Assembly: GCF_003473485.1 (NCBI RefSeq)
Contig: NC_053048.1
Coordinates: 51,209,755-51,273,754 of the forward strand
Source of the DNA: Medicago truncatula
Taxonomy: Eukaryota > Streptophyta > Magnoliopsida > Fabales > Fabaceae
Direction: 5' to 3'
Length of the DNA: 64,000 nucleotides
Part shown: in pieces, positions 26,711 to 37,457 of the stretch
Numbering within the stretch: position 1 is the first letter of the stretch
Layout of the letters: each line of letters opens with the position of its first letter
Program-made: the position numbers and the translations under genes
The notes under the pieces: generated by a model
Databases searched by the model: none
What the model was told of the DNA's origin: nothing
Seen by the model: only the letters and a program-made list of their open reading frames with translations

Positions 26711-26720
26711 TTATTACATA

Positions 26721-28844
26721 TATATAATTGCAGGATTTGGATTGTTTGCATACTACAGCCCATGCATTCACACAGTCAGCACAGAGGTTGCCATTGGATC
26801 AAGATCGGTTTGTGCAAAAAAATCTAGATTTTAATGTTTTTAATACCAAATATGAAATATGGACTGTCCAATCTCAAACCAACGCCCGCCGGTGTGCTAA
26901 CTGCGTGACGGATTGCGACTGCAGGCAATCCAAATCCATAACTGTAACCTTTTGAAGGAAATATGGTGTGTATGGGCAAATCCAAATAAGGAGAAGATAA
27001 GAGAGGAGTGGGTGAAAATATCTTAAAATTTATGGTAAGCTCATGTAATGACGCTTGCGTTTTGATTCTTACATATATTTAGACTTGGAGCTTTAAATCT
27101 TCATTGGCCTGCAGAAACGTTTAAATCTCTGTGCCCCACTAAATTGAGGAATTGTTGCACACCTTCATTACTGTTTTTGGCTACTCCATAAGACAAGATA
27201 TGCAATATTGATAATGGCTTGCACTAAGTGGAAGATAACCTGGTATCCATTATCAAATCGTGCAGTATTGATATGGATGTTTTTGTTCTAATATTGAATG
27301 ATACGGTTATATCATTTGCCAATAGACTCCGTAACATCTTATATTCTTATTCTAATGATTGATGGTTTGAAGTGCAACTCCCACACTTCAGTCATAATCC
27401 ATTGTTTTATTTAATTATTATTTTTGAGGCACCACTATTGTATTATGCAATTTGCTTTCATTTTTTTTGTATCTCTAAAGACGAGGTGTCTATGACATGC
27501 ATGCATACGCAAGTCGTATTGCTGTGAATGTGATTAGAGTTTCTTTATGCGATCGTGATATCATTTTATATTTTTCATTCTTTGCTATTAACTTCTGGTT
27601 GTGGTTGTCTGCTGGAGACCGGAAGGAGCCACCTATGATGTGCTCTGTGTTTTAACCTTTTTGCTTTACAAGTATTGCGCGCAATGAGACACTTGCTGCA
27701 ATTGTGGTGGGTTTATGATTGGTTTGGTGAACCTTTATCATCCAACGATGAAAAACATTTTGTTCGCCGTGCAAAATTTAACTGGCTTGTGCAAAGTAGC
27801 ATTAACCCAAATACAAACATTTAAGAATAAAATACACAAAAATCAAAGAAAAATTATCCAAAAATTGGTAGTGTTGGTAATGTGATAACTGTCATCTGGA
27901 AATCTGTATGAATGGGAAGAATTATTGAATAGTGATCGATACCTAAGTACCCAACTAGCTAACCAACTACTCGTCAGTCAATTATTATATATCCTCTATC
28001 ATGTTCTTGCGTCAAATTAACGTGTTAGTTGAAGCATAATATGGGATATACTAAGTTGTATGTGAATCTTCTAACCTCCGGACCCTTTATCATATATCAT
28101 ATCATATGGGATATACTATAATTGACTCCGGGAGCTCTCGATCAAAACCGCGTGATCAATATGATTCAACAAGAGTCGACGCACAAGAACCCTTTAAAAA
28201 GTGGTCTCGAGCTAAATCCTATCGTATATTTTACTGTGGACCACATTGATAGATGATCTACCGTAGACTAATAAAAAATCGTCAACATCTTTAACAATGG
28301 TTGATGTCGACTCTCAAAATTAGAAGTTCATGATCCTCCTTGTTGCAACATATGAAACATAAGCTGAGATTGATATCAATTTAACTAAAACCAAAGGAAA
28401 CATACATGTATGCACTCTAAACTCAACCATCATATTGTTTTCTCTTGTTTTTTTTGTCAAATTGCCGTTGATTAGATCTTTATCTTGAAGACAAAGAGGA
28501 GCATAAATTTTTGCATATATATGGCATGATTCCCCGTAAAACCACAAATCAAAGTGGTCATTTGTTCTATAATATAATAGTGTAGAAGATTTGGGCACTT
28601 GCCATCAAGTCTCTTCTTTTGGAGGTACTATTATTATTATTATTTTACAATTTTAATAATCACTGAATATTCTCTTTGGAGTCACGTGATTGAATCACGT
28701 GTCTTTGGTGATTTAAATGTCATAAGCATAATCGTGATTGCTTTTGTGGGATATGTATGTTAAAGGGGATGTGGCATCCAACACCAAGAGAGTGCTTTGA
28801 TGATTTCGACCACTTTTCTTCTTCAACTTTTTTCTTATTAGTTT
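26721..28844. other. Intergenic DNA, no supported gene
   Basis: An acceptor-like TTGCAG/GATTTGG at 26733 could serve a downstream 3' UTR exon of the CoA kinase gene. Otherwise the region is AT-rich. The stretch 28030-28110 holds short repeats of GGGATATACTA. No RNA gene or family match was seen. Confidence 0.35.
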
Positions 28845-29431
28845 ATTTATTAAGAATCGTGCTCTCCACTCTTCACATTTTGCTCGCGCTCTGCAGCCGT
28901 TTTAAATTTACCCTTGCGCACCTTAAGTAACGTTGTGCACCTTAAGTAACGCTGCGCAACTTAACTCACACAACGCATATTAAGTGACGCAGTGTTACTG
29001 TTTTCGTATAAAACTCATCAATCCAAACTCCAAGCACCATTTTCTTTCCCTCCACCTTCAAAAACCCAAAAAGTGCGATTTTTTGGGTCAAAATCCTCAT
29101 CCCAAATCATTGCAAATCGTCAGGAAGCAAGTTTCTACGCTCATCAAGCATCAAATATCAGGTATTGTATCATCAAAACTTATCTCATTTTGCTGGTTTT
29201 TGTGCTTGGTTCGTCTGGTTTTCGTAGGCAATAGGGCTAGGTGCGCAAGTAGTAAAGGATGCGTAACTTAAGTCACGCAAGTGTTAAAGTGTTGCGTGAC
29301 TTAAGTCACACCACTGTGCTTTATTGATTTTTGAATTTTTTGCGCCACTTTTGTTCTTGGTTAGCTTGTTCCACAAGTAATTTATTTATTCTTCCTTTGT
29401 AAAAAATTTTATTCAATAGATATATAGTGAG

Positions 29432-31427
29432 ATGATCGACAATGTCGCGGATGATGACGTTGAACCAAAACTGGCCAACAATGAAGCTTCTGGCGATGTC
29501 AAACCAACCGTTAATTTAAAACCGTTTAAAGTCCAAATTCCAATTCAAGCTCGAATTGGTAAAATTGAAGAACCTAAACGGGTATCTATCGGTGTTGTTT
29601 GTGAAGCTCGCGACACCGCCTCATTTTTTACAACAAATGCAAGATGGAGAGAGCGAGAAGAGTTACTTACTTGGGTTCTTCGACAAGGGGTAAAGGCCGA
29701 ATTTGGTGTTTGTATTGATAAATCCGTTTTAAAAAGGTCGTACTTGACGATGCAATGTGAAAGGAGTGGGATATACAAGCCACCTAAGACAAGGAAGAAA
29801 CCGAAACTTGAAGACATCGGCTTGCAATGCTTGAAAGGTTTCTTTGATAAAGATACAAATGATTGGTGGCTTGCAATGCTTTGTGGAATGCACAACCATG
29901 ACTTGGAAGAAAAGTTACAAGGACACCTTATTGCGGTTAGATTGAGTGCGGAGGAGAAGAAAAAAGTTATCGGCATGACAAAGAGCTTGACGGTGCCTCA
30001 GAATATTCTCACCAATTTGAAGGAAAATAACAACGAAAGCGTGACAACTATCAAGCAAGTGTACAATGTGCGAACAAGATGGCACAAGGGGGAAAGAGGT
30101 GACATGACGGAGTTGCAATTCTTGATTTCGAAGTTGGTGGAGCATAAATACGTCTATTACACCAGATGCAATAGTGAGGAAACCACTCTTGAAGACATCT
30201 TTTTTGCTCATCCGGAGTCAATTAAATTGCTCAACACTTTTCCAACCGTTTTGGTCATGGACTCTACATACATAACCAACAACCATCGAATGCCGTTGTT
30301 TGAGATAGTTGATTGCACCTCTACAAAAATGACGTATTCCGTTGGTTTTGCCTTTCTTCACTTTGAACTAGAGGATAACTTTGCTTGGGCACTTACGATG
30401 TTGAAAGGTCTCTTGTCCTCAAAAGACAACATGGCTAAGGTGATTGTCACGGATAGGGATGGTGCTTTGATGAATGCCGTTCTTCCCTGAAACATACACC
30501 ATGCTTTGTTCTTTTCATATTGGGAAGAATGTAAGGGCTAAGTGCATCACGGATTGTAGAGTTCACCCAAAGCCTCCTAAGGGTGCAAAAGTTGACAAGA
30601 AAGAATTGAAGAAGAACAAGGTGAATAATAGAGAAGTTCTTGAGAAACTCGTGATCGCTTGGAGATAGTTGGTCGAATCTCCTACAGAGGAATCATATGC
30701 AAGTAATTTATTGAAATTCAAAGAGGTATGCATGCCATTTCCGGAATTCATAAAATATGTTGAAACCACGGTTTTGAACCTTAAGAAAAAAATTGTGAGG
30801 GCATGGACGAATAAAGTCTTGCATCTAGGGTGTAGAACCACCAACATTGTTGAATCGGCTCATGGAGTATTGAAAAGATATTTGAGGAGTAGCGTGGGTG
30901 ATTTGGCATCATGTTGGGATGAAATTCACAAGATGTTGGTTGTGCAATTTGGTGAGATACAATGAAGTTTTGGGAGGAACAAAACGGTCCTTGAACACAA
31001 ATACAAAAAAATCAAGATGATGAGAGAGTTGGAGGGTTATGTATCTAGACGTGCATTGAAATTTATCTATGATGAATTGAAATGCTCCAAGAGATTCGGC
31101 TTTGGTGAGGAAGATTGTGGTTGTGTGCAAAAGACATCTTACGGGTTACCTTGTGCGTGTATTATTGCCATGAAGAGCAAGCAAAAATTGCCTCTTGTCT
31201 TTGATGATATATACCCTCATTAGAAAAGGTTGTGTGTACAAGGAGAAAAGATTAATGATGATTTTTCCGTGATGGAGGAGTGGAATGGCATTCAAGAACT
31301 TCTCAAGAAAAGCCCTTACGATATGAAACTCCACATCAAAGAGATGATGCGTCCGTCAAATAGCATTTTCGGAAACCACAATCTTGTCTCCGCCTTTGAA
31401 AAAGGCGGTCCCCAAGGGAGCACCTAA
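29432..31427 (+). pseudogene. MULE transposase, decayed
   Basis: Starts with an ATG at 29432. The first frame (to 30490) carries an N-terminal DNA-binding-like part (YLTMQCERSG, HNHDLE) and then the DDE core. The first Asp is in VLVMDSTYI (GAC at 30260), the second in VIVTDRDGA (GAT at 30452) and the Glu in NIVESAHGVLKRYL (GAA at 30852). A SWIM-like CGCVQKTSYGLPCAC lies at about 31120-31160, with Cys where His is usual. The reading is interrupted by a frameshift near 30475, in-frame stops near 30666, 30963 and 31221, and a further frameshift near 31390, so no functional transposase is made from this copy. Confidence 0.88.
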
Positions 31428-32370
31428 AAGGAAGAGGACTACACTCAAAGTGTCATCATCGGGTCGAATCCCCTCTAGGTGGGAGACTATTGACTCTCAA
31501 AATCCGGATAGTCAACCTTCACAACCCAAGAGGTCACTTCCAAGGAGGAAAGATGCCCGCCTTGGCACTTACTCCCGCTCACAAGCTTCATTGTCTACTT
31601 CCAAACCGTTGAGGAATATCCCATACATTTCACGAATTCCAAAAGTCATGAGACCTTTTGTTGAAGATATTGTCAATGTTAAATGGGATGATCATTGTGG
31701 ATTCTGGGTGATAGCTAGATACTTGGGGAAGGATGAGGAAAATCATGTTTTGATTCGTTATGCACTTATTAATGAATTGAAAAATCACAAGAGTGACTAC
31801 ATGCTGATATATGACACGGAGCAGCGTTATAACAAAATCCTGAATGGTTTATACCCTCCAAAATGTACCGTTGGTGTTGCGCCGGTAGATAAGTGGATGA
31901 CCACTCCGGATATTGGTCACATTATTGCTTCTTGCTACAAAAGAGCCGTTGTTCTATTGACTTTGCCCGAAATGGGTGGTGCATGCGAGACATATTTCCC
32001 AATCCGAAGTGCTCCTCCACTTAATCCACATTCCAACATCATGTGTCTTTGCTTAACTCCCGGCCACTATCTTCATGTTATTTTGAAGGAAGGTTGTCTG
32101 TTACCACCGAGTTGTAAGGAGTGGATGAACAACAAGATTGGTGTGGCGGAGAATTGACATTTTGCATTTTTGGATAGACAAAACGCTTACAATGAACTCA
32201 TGTCCAAGGAGCTGATGCCGCCAAAGAAACCAACAAATGAGCACAATCCAATTGTTTGTGATGATACTCCCCCTCCGCAAAAAAAGGAACAAAATCTTGA
32301 ATGGACGGAAGACATGGAAGAAGACGACAATTTAGGAATTTCATTAGACCTCTTAGATAGGTTATTATAG
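31384..32370 (+). pseudogene. OTU-protease-like domain of the Mutator-like element
   Basis: A frame that stays open from 31384 to a TGA at 32157, then continues in the same phase to 32370. After a basic Ser/Arg/Pro-rich linker comes a segment resembling OTU cysteine proteases. The nucleophile motif is WDDHCGFWVIARYLG (canonical D-x-x-C-L-F), and a C-terminal GHYLHVILKEG holds the His (canonical NHYxxV). The tail is acidic (WTEDMEEDDN). OTU-like domains have been reported in some plant Mutator-like elements. There is no ATG of its own, so it was probably the C-terminal part of the transposase polypeptide. Whether it cleaves ubiquitin or SUMO is unknown. Confidence 0.7.
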
Positions 32371-32648
32371 GTTAGGACACTTATAGGTCGGTCGGTGTTC
32401 GTCCTATTTTTTGGTGGTATTACACCCCGACGTATTTTTTGGTGGCCGGTTATGTAATTTGGATATTTGTGGCCAATATGTAACTAATATTATATATATT
32501 AAATGAAATGAATTATTTTTTTGGTGGCGGTTATGTGACACCAATTATTGCTCGCATTACTTACTTTGTCACTAATTATTCAACTATTTATTTTATCTCA
32601 TTTATCTCATATTTGTTCTCATACTTTCATTATATTTTTGTGAAGTGA

Positions 32649-32984
32649 AACATATATGAAGATGCACAAGATCCGGTTAAACTTCATGTCCGTTATGTAG
32701 ATGTGAAAAAGAGGGCTTGGTTCACTATAAACCCCACCGACAAGTTGGACGAGTTGAAGGCAAAACTTGACGACTTCTTTATCCATATTGGTTCAAATCA
32801 CAGAACATATTATGTAGTAGTACAAGTTCCAGGCGTGGACTTGGGGGAGGATAAGGAAGAGGACCGTTGGAAGACCGTGTATTTTCCACAACTAGTCAAA
32901 GATGATAGTGACGTTGATTACATGTTTCGCGTGATGGTTGAAAATAACCTTTTACATCTTTATGTCCGATCCGTTGAAGTGTAA
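32649..32984 (+). pseudogene. Third short frame of the Mutator-like element
   Basis: An open frame of 112 codons without an ATG at its beginning. The first in-frame codon after the upstream stop is AAC, and only a GTG at 32703 or a late ATG could start it. It reads YEDAQDPVKLHVRYVDVKKR, then AWFTINPTDKLDELKAKL and TYYVVVQVPGVD, ending in HLYVRSVEV. It looks like coding sequence and could be a second exon of an accessory gene. I do not recognise the family. Confidence 0.5.
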
Positions 32985-33673
32985 TATTTATTAACGTTGT
33001 GTAATGTTTTCCGAATTTGTGTCCGTATTGTTGAATTTTAATGAATTTGTGTTGATGTAATTTAACGTTTAATTTGGGTAATTTTGACCGTTTATGTGAG
33101 ATTATGTGATTTTAGAAATTTATGTACAAATTTCTGTAATTTGGATCGTTTACGTGTCATTAAGTGTGTTTAAGTGATTACGGGTCATTACCGGCGAATT
33201 TGTGTAATTTGGACCGTTTGGATCGTTATGTGTGATTATGTGATTGTGAAAAAAACGATGTTTTTGTGTAATTTTGATTGATTGTGTCGTATTATCCAAT
33301 AATCTTGTTAAACTGGCGTAAGTCGGTTCAATTACGACCATCTTAAGGTTACAGGTCTTTGATGACACATATTGCATTCAATGCATATCAGTACAACATT
33401 TATTGTTGTACTGATATATCATTAAAGCGTGAGTTAACACGCGCAAGTGTTAACACTATGCGTGAGTTAACTCACGCAGTGTTCTACACTTGCGCAACTT
33501 AATTGACGCAGCCTCACGCAGTGTTTTACACTGCCGCATCTTAACTTGCGCAGCGTTAGTTAACTAACACATAGTTTTTCACTTGCGTTGGTTAACTAGA
33601 GCAAGGGTAAATTTGAAACGGCTACAGGGCACGAACAAAATGTGCTGGGTGGAGAGCAGAATTCATTTATTAA

Positions 33674-33829
33674 TAGTACTAGTACTATACATGTACATGG
33701 GTTCCTCACATCCTTTAAAAGCATTGGCAAAACCAACAAACACACCCCACTTACACTTAGACAAGCTTTCTTCGTCCCTTATTTTCCACTCCACTAAGCT
33801 AGCTACTTACCAACCAAACTTCATTTCAA
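33674..33829 (+). promoter_or_regulatory. Promoter and 5' UTR region of the HIPP gene
   Basis: Between the transposon target site and the ATG at 33830. Only 165 bp separate the end of the Mutator-like element (33664) from the start codon, so the element sits in the promoter. I see no clear TATA box apart from CTATAC at about 33687. Confidence 0.4.
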
Positions 33830-35440
33830 ATGGCTGCAGCCAAACCAGCTGCTGATCAACAAGTTCCTCCCGGATTAGAAACACTCAAGTATCAGGTAAT
33901 CATAATTAAACACACTTTAATTCCTGAACCTGTGCATTTATATTATATATTCTTGGCTCAACTTGGTAGTAACTAATTATATATATTCTGCAGACATGGG
34001 TTTTAAAAGTCTTGATCCACTGCGATGGCTGCACAAAAAGAGTCAAGAAAATTCTTCAGGGAATTGAAGGTATAATAGTATCTATACCATGGTTCTGAAT
34101 TGCGACCACAGTTAAGTTGCAAACTTGATATTATGACTAAATGCAGGAAAATACAACTGAGGTGGCTGTAATTGCGAAGATCTCTAAAGCCTTTATATTG
34201 CAGCCACAATTGCGGTTGTAGGCCGCAATTTAGAACTATGATATATACTATACATTATATATTTTTCCGAGTGCATGATGGTTTTTATTGTATCAGATAT
34301 ATATATATATATATATATACTCAAGTGTTAGTCTTTTAATAGCTTATTAAACATTGGTCAAACAGAAGTGTCTTGAAGGGTCTTGGAATGACATGATCAA
34401 TTGACCCTGAATTTAGTTGCATGAATTTAAGACATCATATCGTAGAATGACATTTTACTATGATTATCAATATATCATCCACTTCGAACTTTATTATGGA
34501 TGTGCTTTAGTGATATTCTTTATACAATTTTCTTAACATAAATAGAAGCAACTAATTAATTATATAAATAATTAGAGATTAATTTAGATGCATTGTCACT
34601 CTTGTGGTATATTTGATTAAAGTCTAACGATCCAATGGTTATGATTGTCATGAATATATAGGAGTTTACAGAACGGAAATCGATTCTCGGCAGCACAAGG
34701 TTACGGTTACTGGCAACGTTGACGCTGAGACTCTCATCAAGAAGCTTTCAAGATCTGGGAAATCAGTAGAACTTTGGCCAGAAAAGCCTCCTGAGAAGAA
34801 AGATAAAAAATCTTCAAAATCAAAGGGTGAAACTGAAAATATTATTAATAAGGAGATCAAGGAAGATCAGAAGAATAGTACTGAACATATTGGTGAAAGT
34901 AGTCATGAAGGTTGCATAGATGATGCAGGTGATGATGGTGAAGAAGATTCAGATCACAAAGAAGGTAATAATGGTGATAAAAATAATAACAAAAGTGAGG
35001 GTGGTGCTAAAAAGAAGAAGAAAAAGAAAAAGAAGAACAAAAGTGGTTCTGCTTCATTAACTCCAAATAATGGAGGAGGAAAAGAAATAATTAGTACAGA
35101 AACAATTGATTCACCACAAGTACTTGAAAAAGTGAATGCCATTCCTAAGGAAATTATTATGCCTCCAGTACTTCCTCAGCAGCATGCTTATAACCCATAT
35201 CCACCACATATGTACTATCCACACCCTCCTCCAGCAGTAGCACCACCCTATGGGTTAAGCTATAACACATCATATCCTGTTTCTAGCACTTCTTCTTATT
35301 ATGTTGGTGCCCCTGTCATGCCCATGCATGCTAATTACTCTAGACTCCCTCCACCTCCTCCACCCTCTCATCCAATCAACAACTATGGTCATCATAATGA
35401 TCATGAAGAATATGAAGGTGGATATTGCTCCATTATGTGA
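33830..35440 (+). CDS. Heavy-metal-associated isoprenylated plant protein (HIPP)
   Basis: Binds metal ions through an HMA domain and is anchored to membranes by prenylation; roles in the family include metal detoxification and stress or pathogen responses. Exons: 33830-33895, 33994-34069, 34662-35440; 306 aa. The HMA domain (about residues 23-90) has the metal site HCDGCTKRVKK with its CxxC. The middle is charged, with a run of nine lysines at about residue 165, followed by a Pro/Tyr-rich tail (PHMYYPHPPPAVAPPYG). It ends in the CaaX box CSIM, a farnesylation or geranylgeranylation signal. Intron 2 holds a small inverted-repeat element and an (AT)n run. Confidence 0.95.
34083..34246. mobile_element. 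Small inverted-repeat element in HIPP intron 2
   Basis: The ends pair as inverted repeats: CCATGGTTCTGAATTGCG at about 34088 against the reverse complement of CGCAATTTAGAACTATG near 34240. It has the size and structure of a MITE. No certain target duplication was seen. Confidence 0.55.
34297..34319. repeat. (AT)n microsatellite
   Basis: About eleven perfect AT units inside intron 2 of the HIPP gene. Confidence 0.8.
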
Positions 35441-37448
35441 CAAAGTGGAGGATGATATTGTGTATTGTTAGTGTTGTTGCTTGATAATTAGTGCTAAGAG
35501 TGAGGGAAAGCGGGGGTTTAAATTTTGTATTATGTGCTGCAAAAATAGAAATTAGTTATCTAGCCGATGGAAAAACGATTTGGATCTTTCGCAATGTACT
35601 TAGTATAGTTATTGCATAGTCGTTCAAAATTTGAATCTTTTGAATTCTGATCCGACTTTGCAATAGCTACATTAGAAGTTGCGGAAGATCTAGATTAAAA
35701 AAATGTGGGGACAAGGACAAGAATGTAAAAGAAAAAAAAATATATGGTGTAGTTTGCTTGCTGGTATGGTGGGTCTTCAATGCTTTGTCTATGTTTAGCC
35801 TTTTTTCCTTCTTCTTTGTATTAACCTGTTAAAAAGTATAGTTTTTTGGGTTTGCTAAAAAAGGCCAATAGGATTGTAATGCTCTGCAATTTGTGCACAG
35901 GAAATCTTACTTTCCCTCTCTATCTTATGTGTAAAGTTAATTTTCATGTACAAAGTTTTCTTTTCTTTTTCTTAATCTTTTTTTACATGCCCATGCTTTT
36001 TCTAATTCACATGCATGCAAGTGTGCTATAGCCGGCCAACTAGTCTTAGCTGCTAAGTAGTTACTAAAGAGAGTGAATAACAAAAGCAAAAGAAAAAAAT
36101 GGATATACTTCAATTCTTATTTGTATTTCTCTTTTCTGCTTTATTTGGCCAAAACACATGTTTTGACGTTTCATTTGTCAAATTCTTACTTTGATTGGAG
36201 ATATATGTCACAAGACTAAAAATATGCATATGTTGTTGTAAACAGAAAGGGGAGTCTAAAGTAAACATAGTAAATGTTTATGTCCCTGCAAATTAGAAGT
36301 TTTTATTATTATATCACAGTAAGGTAGCATATACATACTACCCTGCATATTACAACATTATGTCCCTCCATGAAACAAAGTGGAAATTTTCTAGATTATA
36401 TAAACAATCACAAGACTTTAAATATAAACAAAAAAAAAAGTATATATTTCATTTTGAGTGAATGATCATTTTGATACTCGAAATTGTAAGAGTAGAGTAA
36501 TTTTGTCTCTCAAGTTTAGAAAATAGTCAATTAATCTCTTAAACTATATAAGAATTGAACTGTGCTGTGAGAGTGGATGTTGAAATTATATTTGTGTTTA
36601 GTCACCTCATCATTTGAACCAATGCAAGTCCATTTAACATATACATACTATGTCATACTCATGATCTCATATCATATAGAGCATGTGTTAGTGGGATTGT
36701 GTACTATCTGAATCAGACTGTCACTGTTTGCCCATTTGCAATTGCAGCCTCATATCTCCTTCAAACTTTACTTCAAATTCTATAAAGCCACATGAAATAA
36801 TCATTGCCATAAGACTAATTATTAGGTCAAAGAAAGACTGATTAATTAATATAGTAGCACTTAGCAAATGTACAAGGTTCACTTTGTTGTTGTTATTTTT
36901 TTTGTCAAGCACTTTGTTGTGTTGTTTTCATTAAACAAGTTAGCATTTCCCTATTATTATTAGTTTCGAGGGATCTTTCATTAAACAAATAATTACAGAA
37001 AAGCATCAAATCCAAAAGCTATCGTCCGGACTTTTGGTGCAGAGATGGAGCGGCATAATTTTTCGGGTCCCTTTTGCCTGTGTATGATTTATCTGGAATC
37101 TAGAAAATTTGCACTTGAGTTAATCATGGAGGATCACCTTTGTAGTTAAAATGTAAAATTATGCAAAATTGTACTAAGTTAACCCCTTTTATTTAATTTT
37201 GATTCGGTATAACATAGAGACTGGTTTGTCTTAGTATTAAAATATCATAAACCAGTTATTTTAATTTAAGAGTTGTAGTGTATATTTTAATTTAAGAGTT
37301 TAATCATGTGTATTTAAGTTCTGTTAGAGTTCTTAATTTAATTATAATTGTAGACAAGATGAGTTGAAGTTGATGTTCATCCGATGGTTACCGGAGTAGC
37401 AACAAAAGATGGAGTGAAGAACAATAGTGAGAGAAGGTGAATGAGTTA
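35441..37448. other. 3' UTR of HIPP and AT-rich intergenic DNA
   Basis: The first few hundred bases are the likely 3' UTR. The rest has no gene. A degenerate low-complexity repeat lies around 36450-36600, but no boundaries can be set. Confidence 0.4.
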
Positions 37449-37457
37449 AATATAAAA

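Larger units (their letters stand above)
28854..33664 (+). mobile_element. Mutator-like element with transposase and OTU-like frame
   Basis: A 4811-bp element flanked by exact 9-bp copies of ATTTATTAA at 28845-28853 and 33665-33673. The ends are inverted repeats of about 60 bp: GAATCGTGCTCTCCAC at the left and GAATTCTGCTCTCCAC read inward from the right, both continuing through CACATTTTG and AAATTTACCCTTGC. Next to each end lie arrays of short palindromes (ACTTAAGT, GTTAAC) flanked by GCG. Inside, on the plus strand, are a decayed transposase, an OTU-protease-like frame and a third short frame. The intact ends and target site suggest an insertion that is not very old. Confidence 0.93.

Noticed and set aside
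30563-31334. Minus-strand frames within the Mutator-like element
   Set aside because: They mirror the transposase coding strand and lack any recognisable motif.
34954-35142. Phe-rich minus-strand frame in the HIPP gene
   Set aside because: It is the complement of the lysine run in HIPP exon 3.
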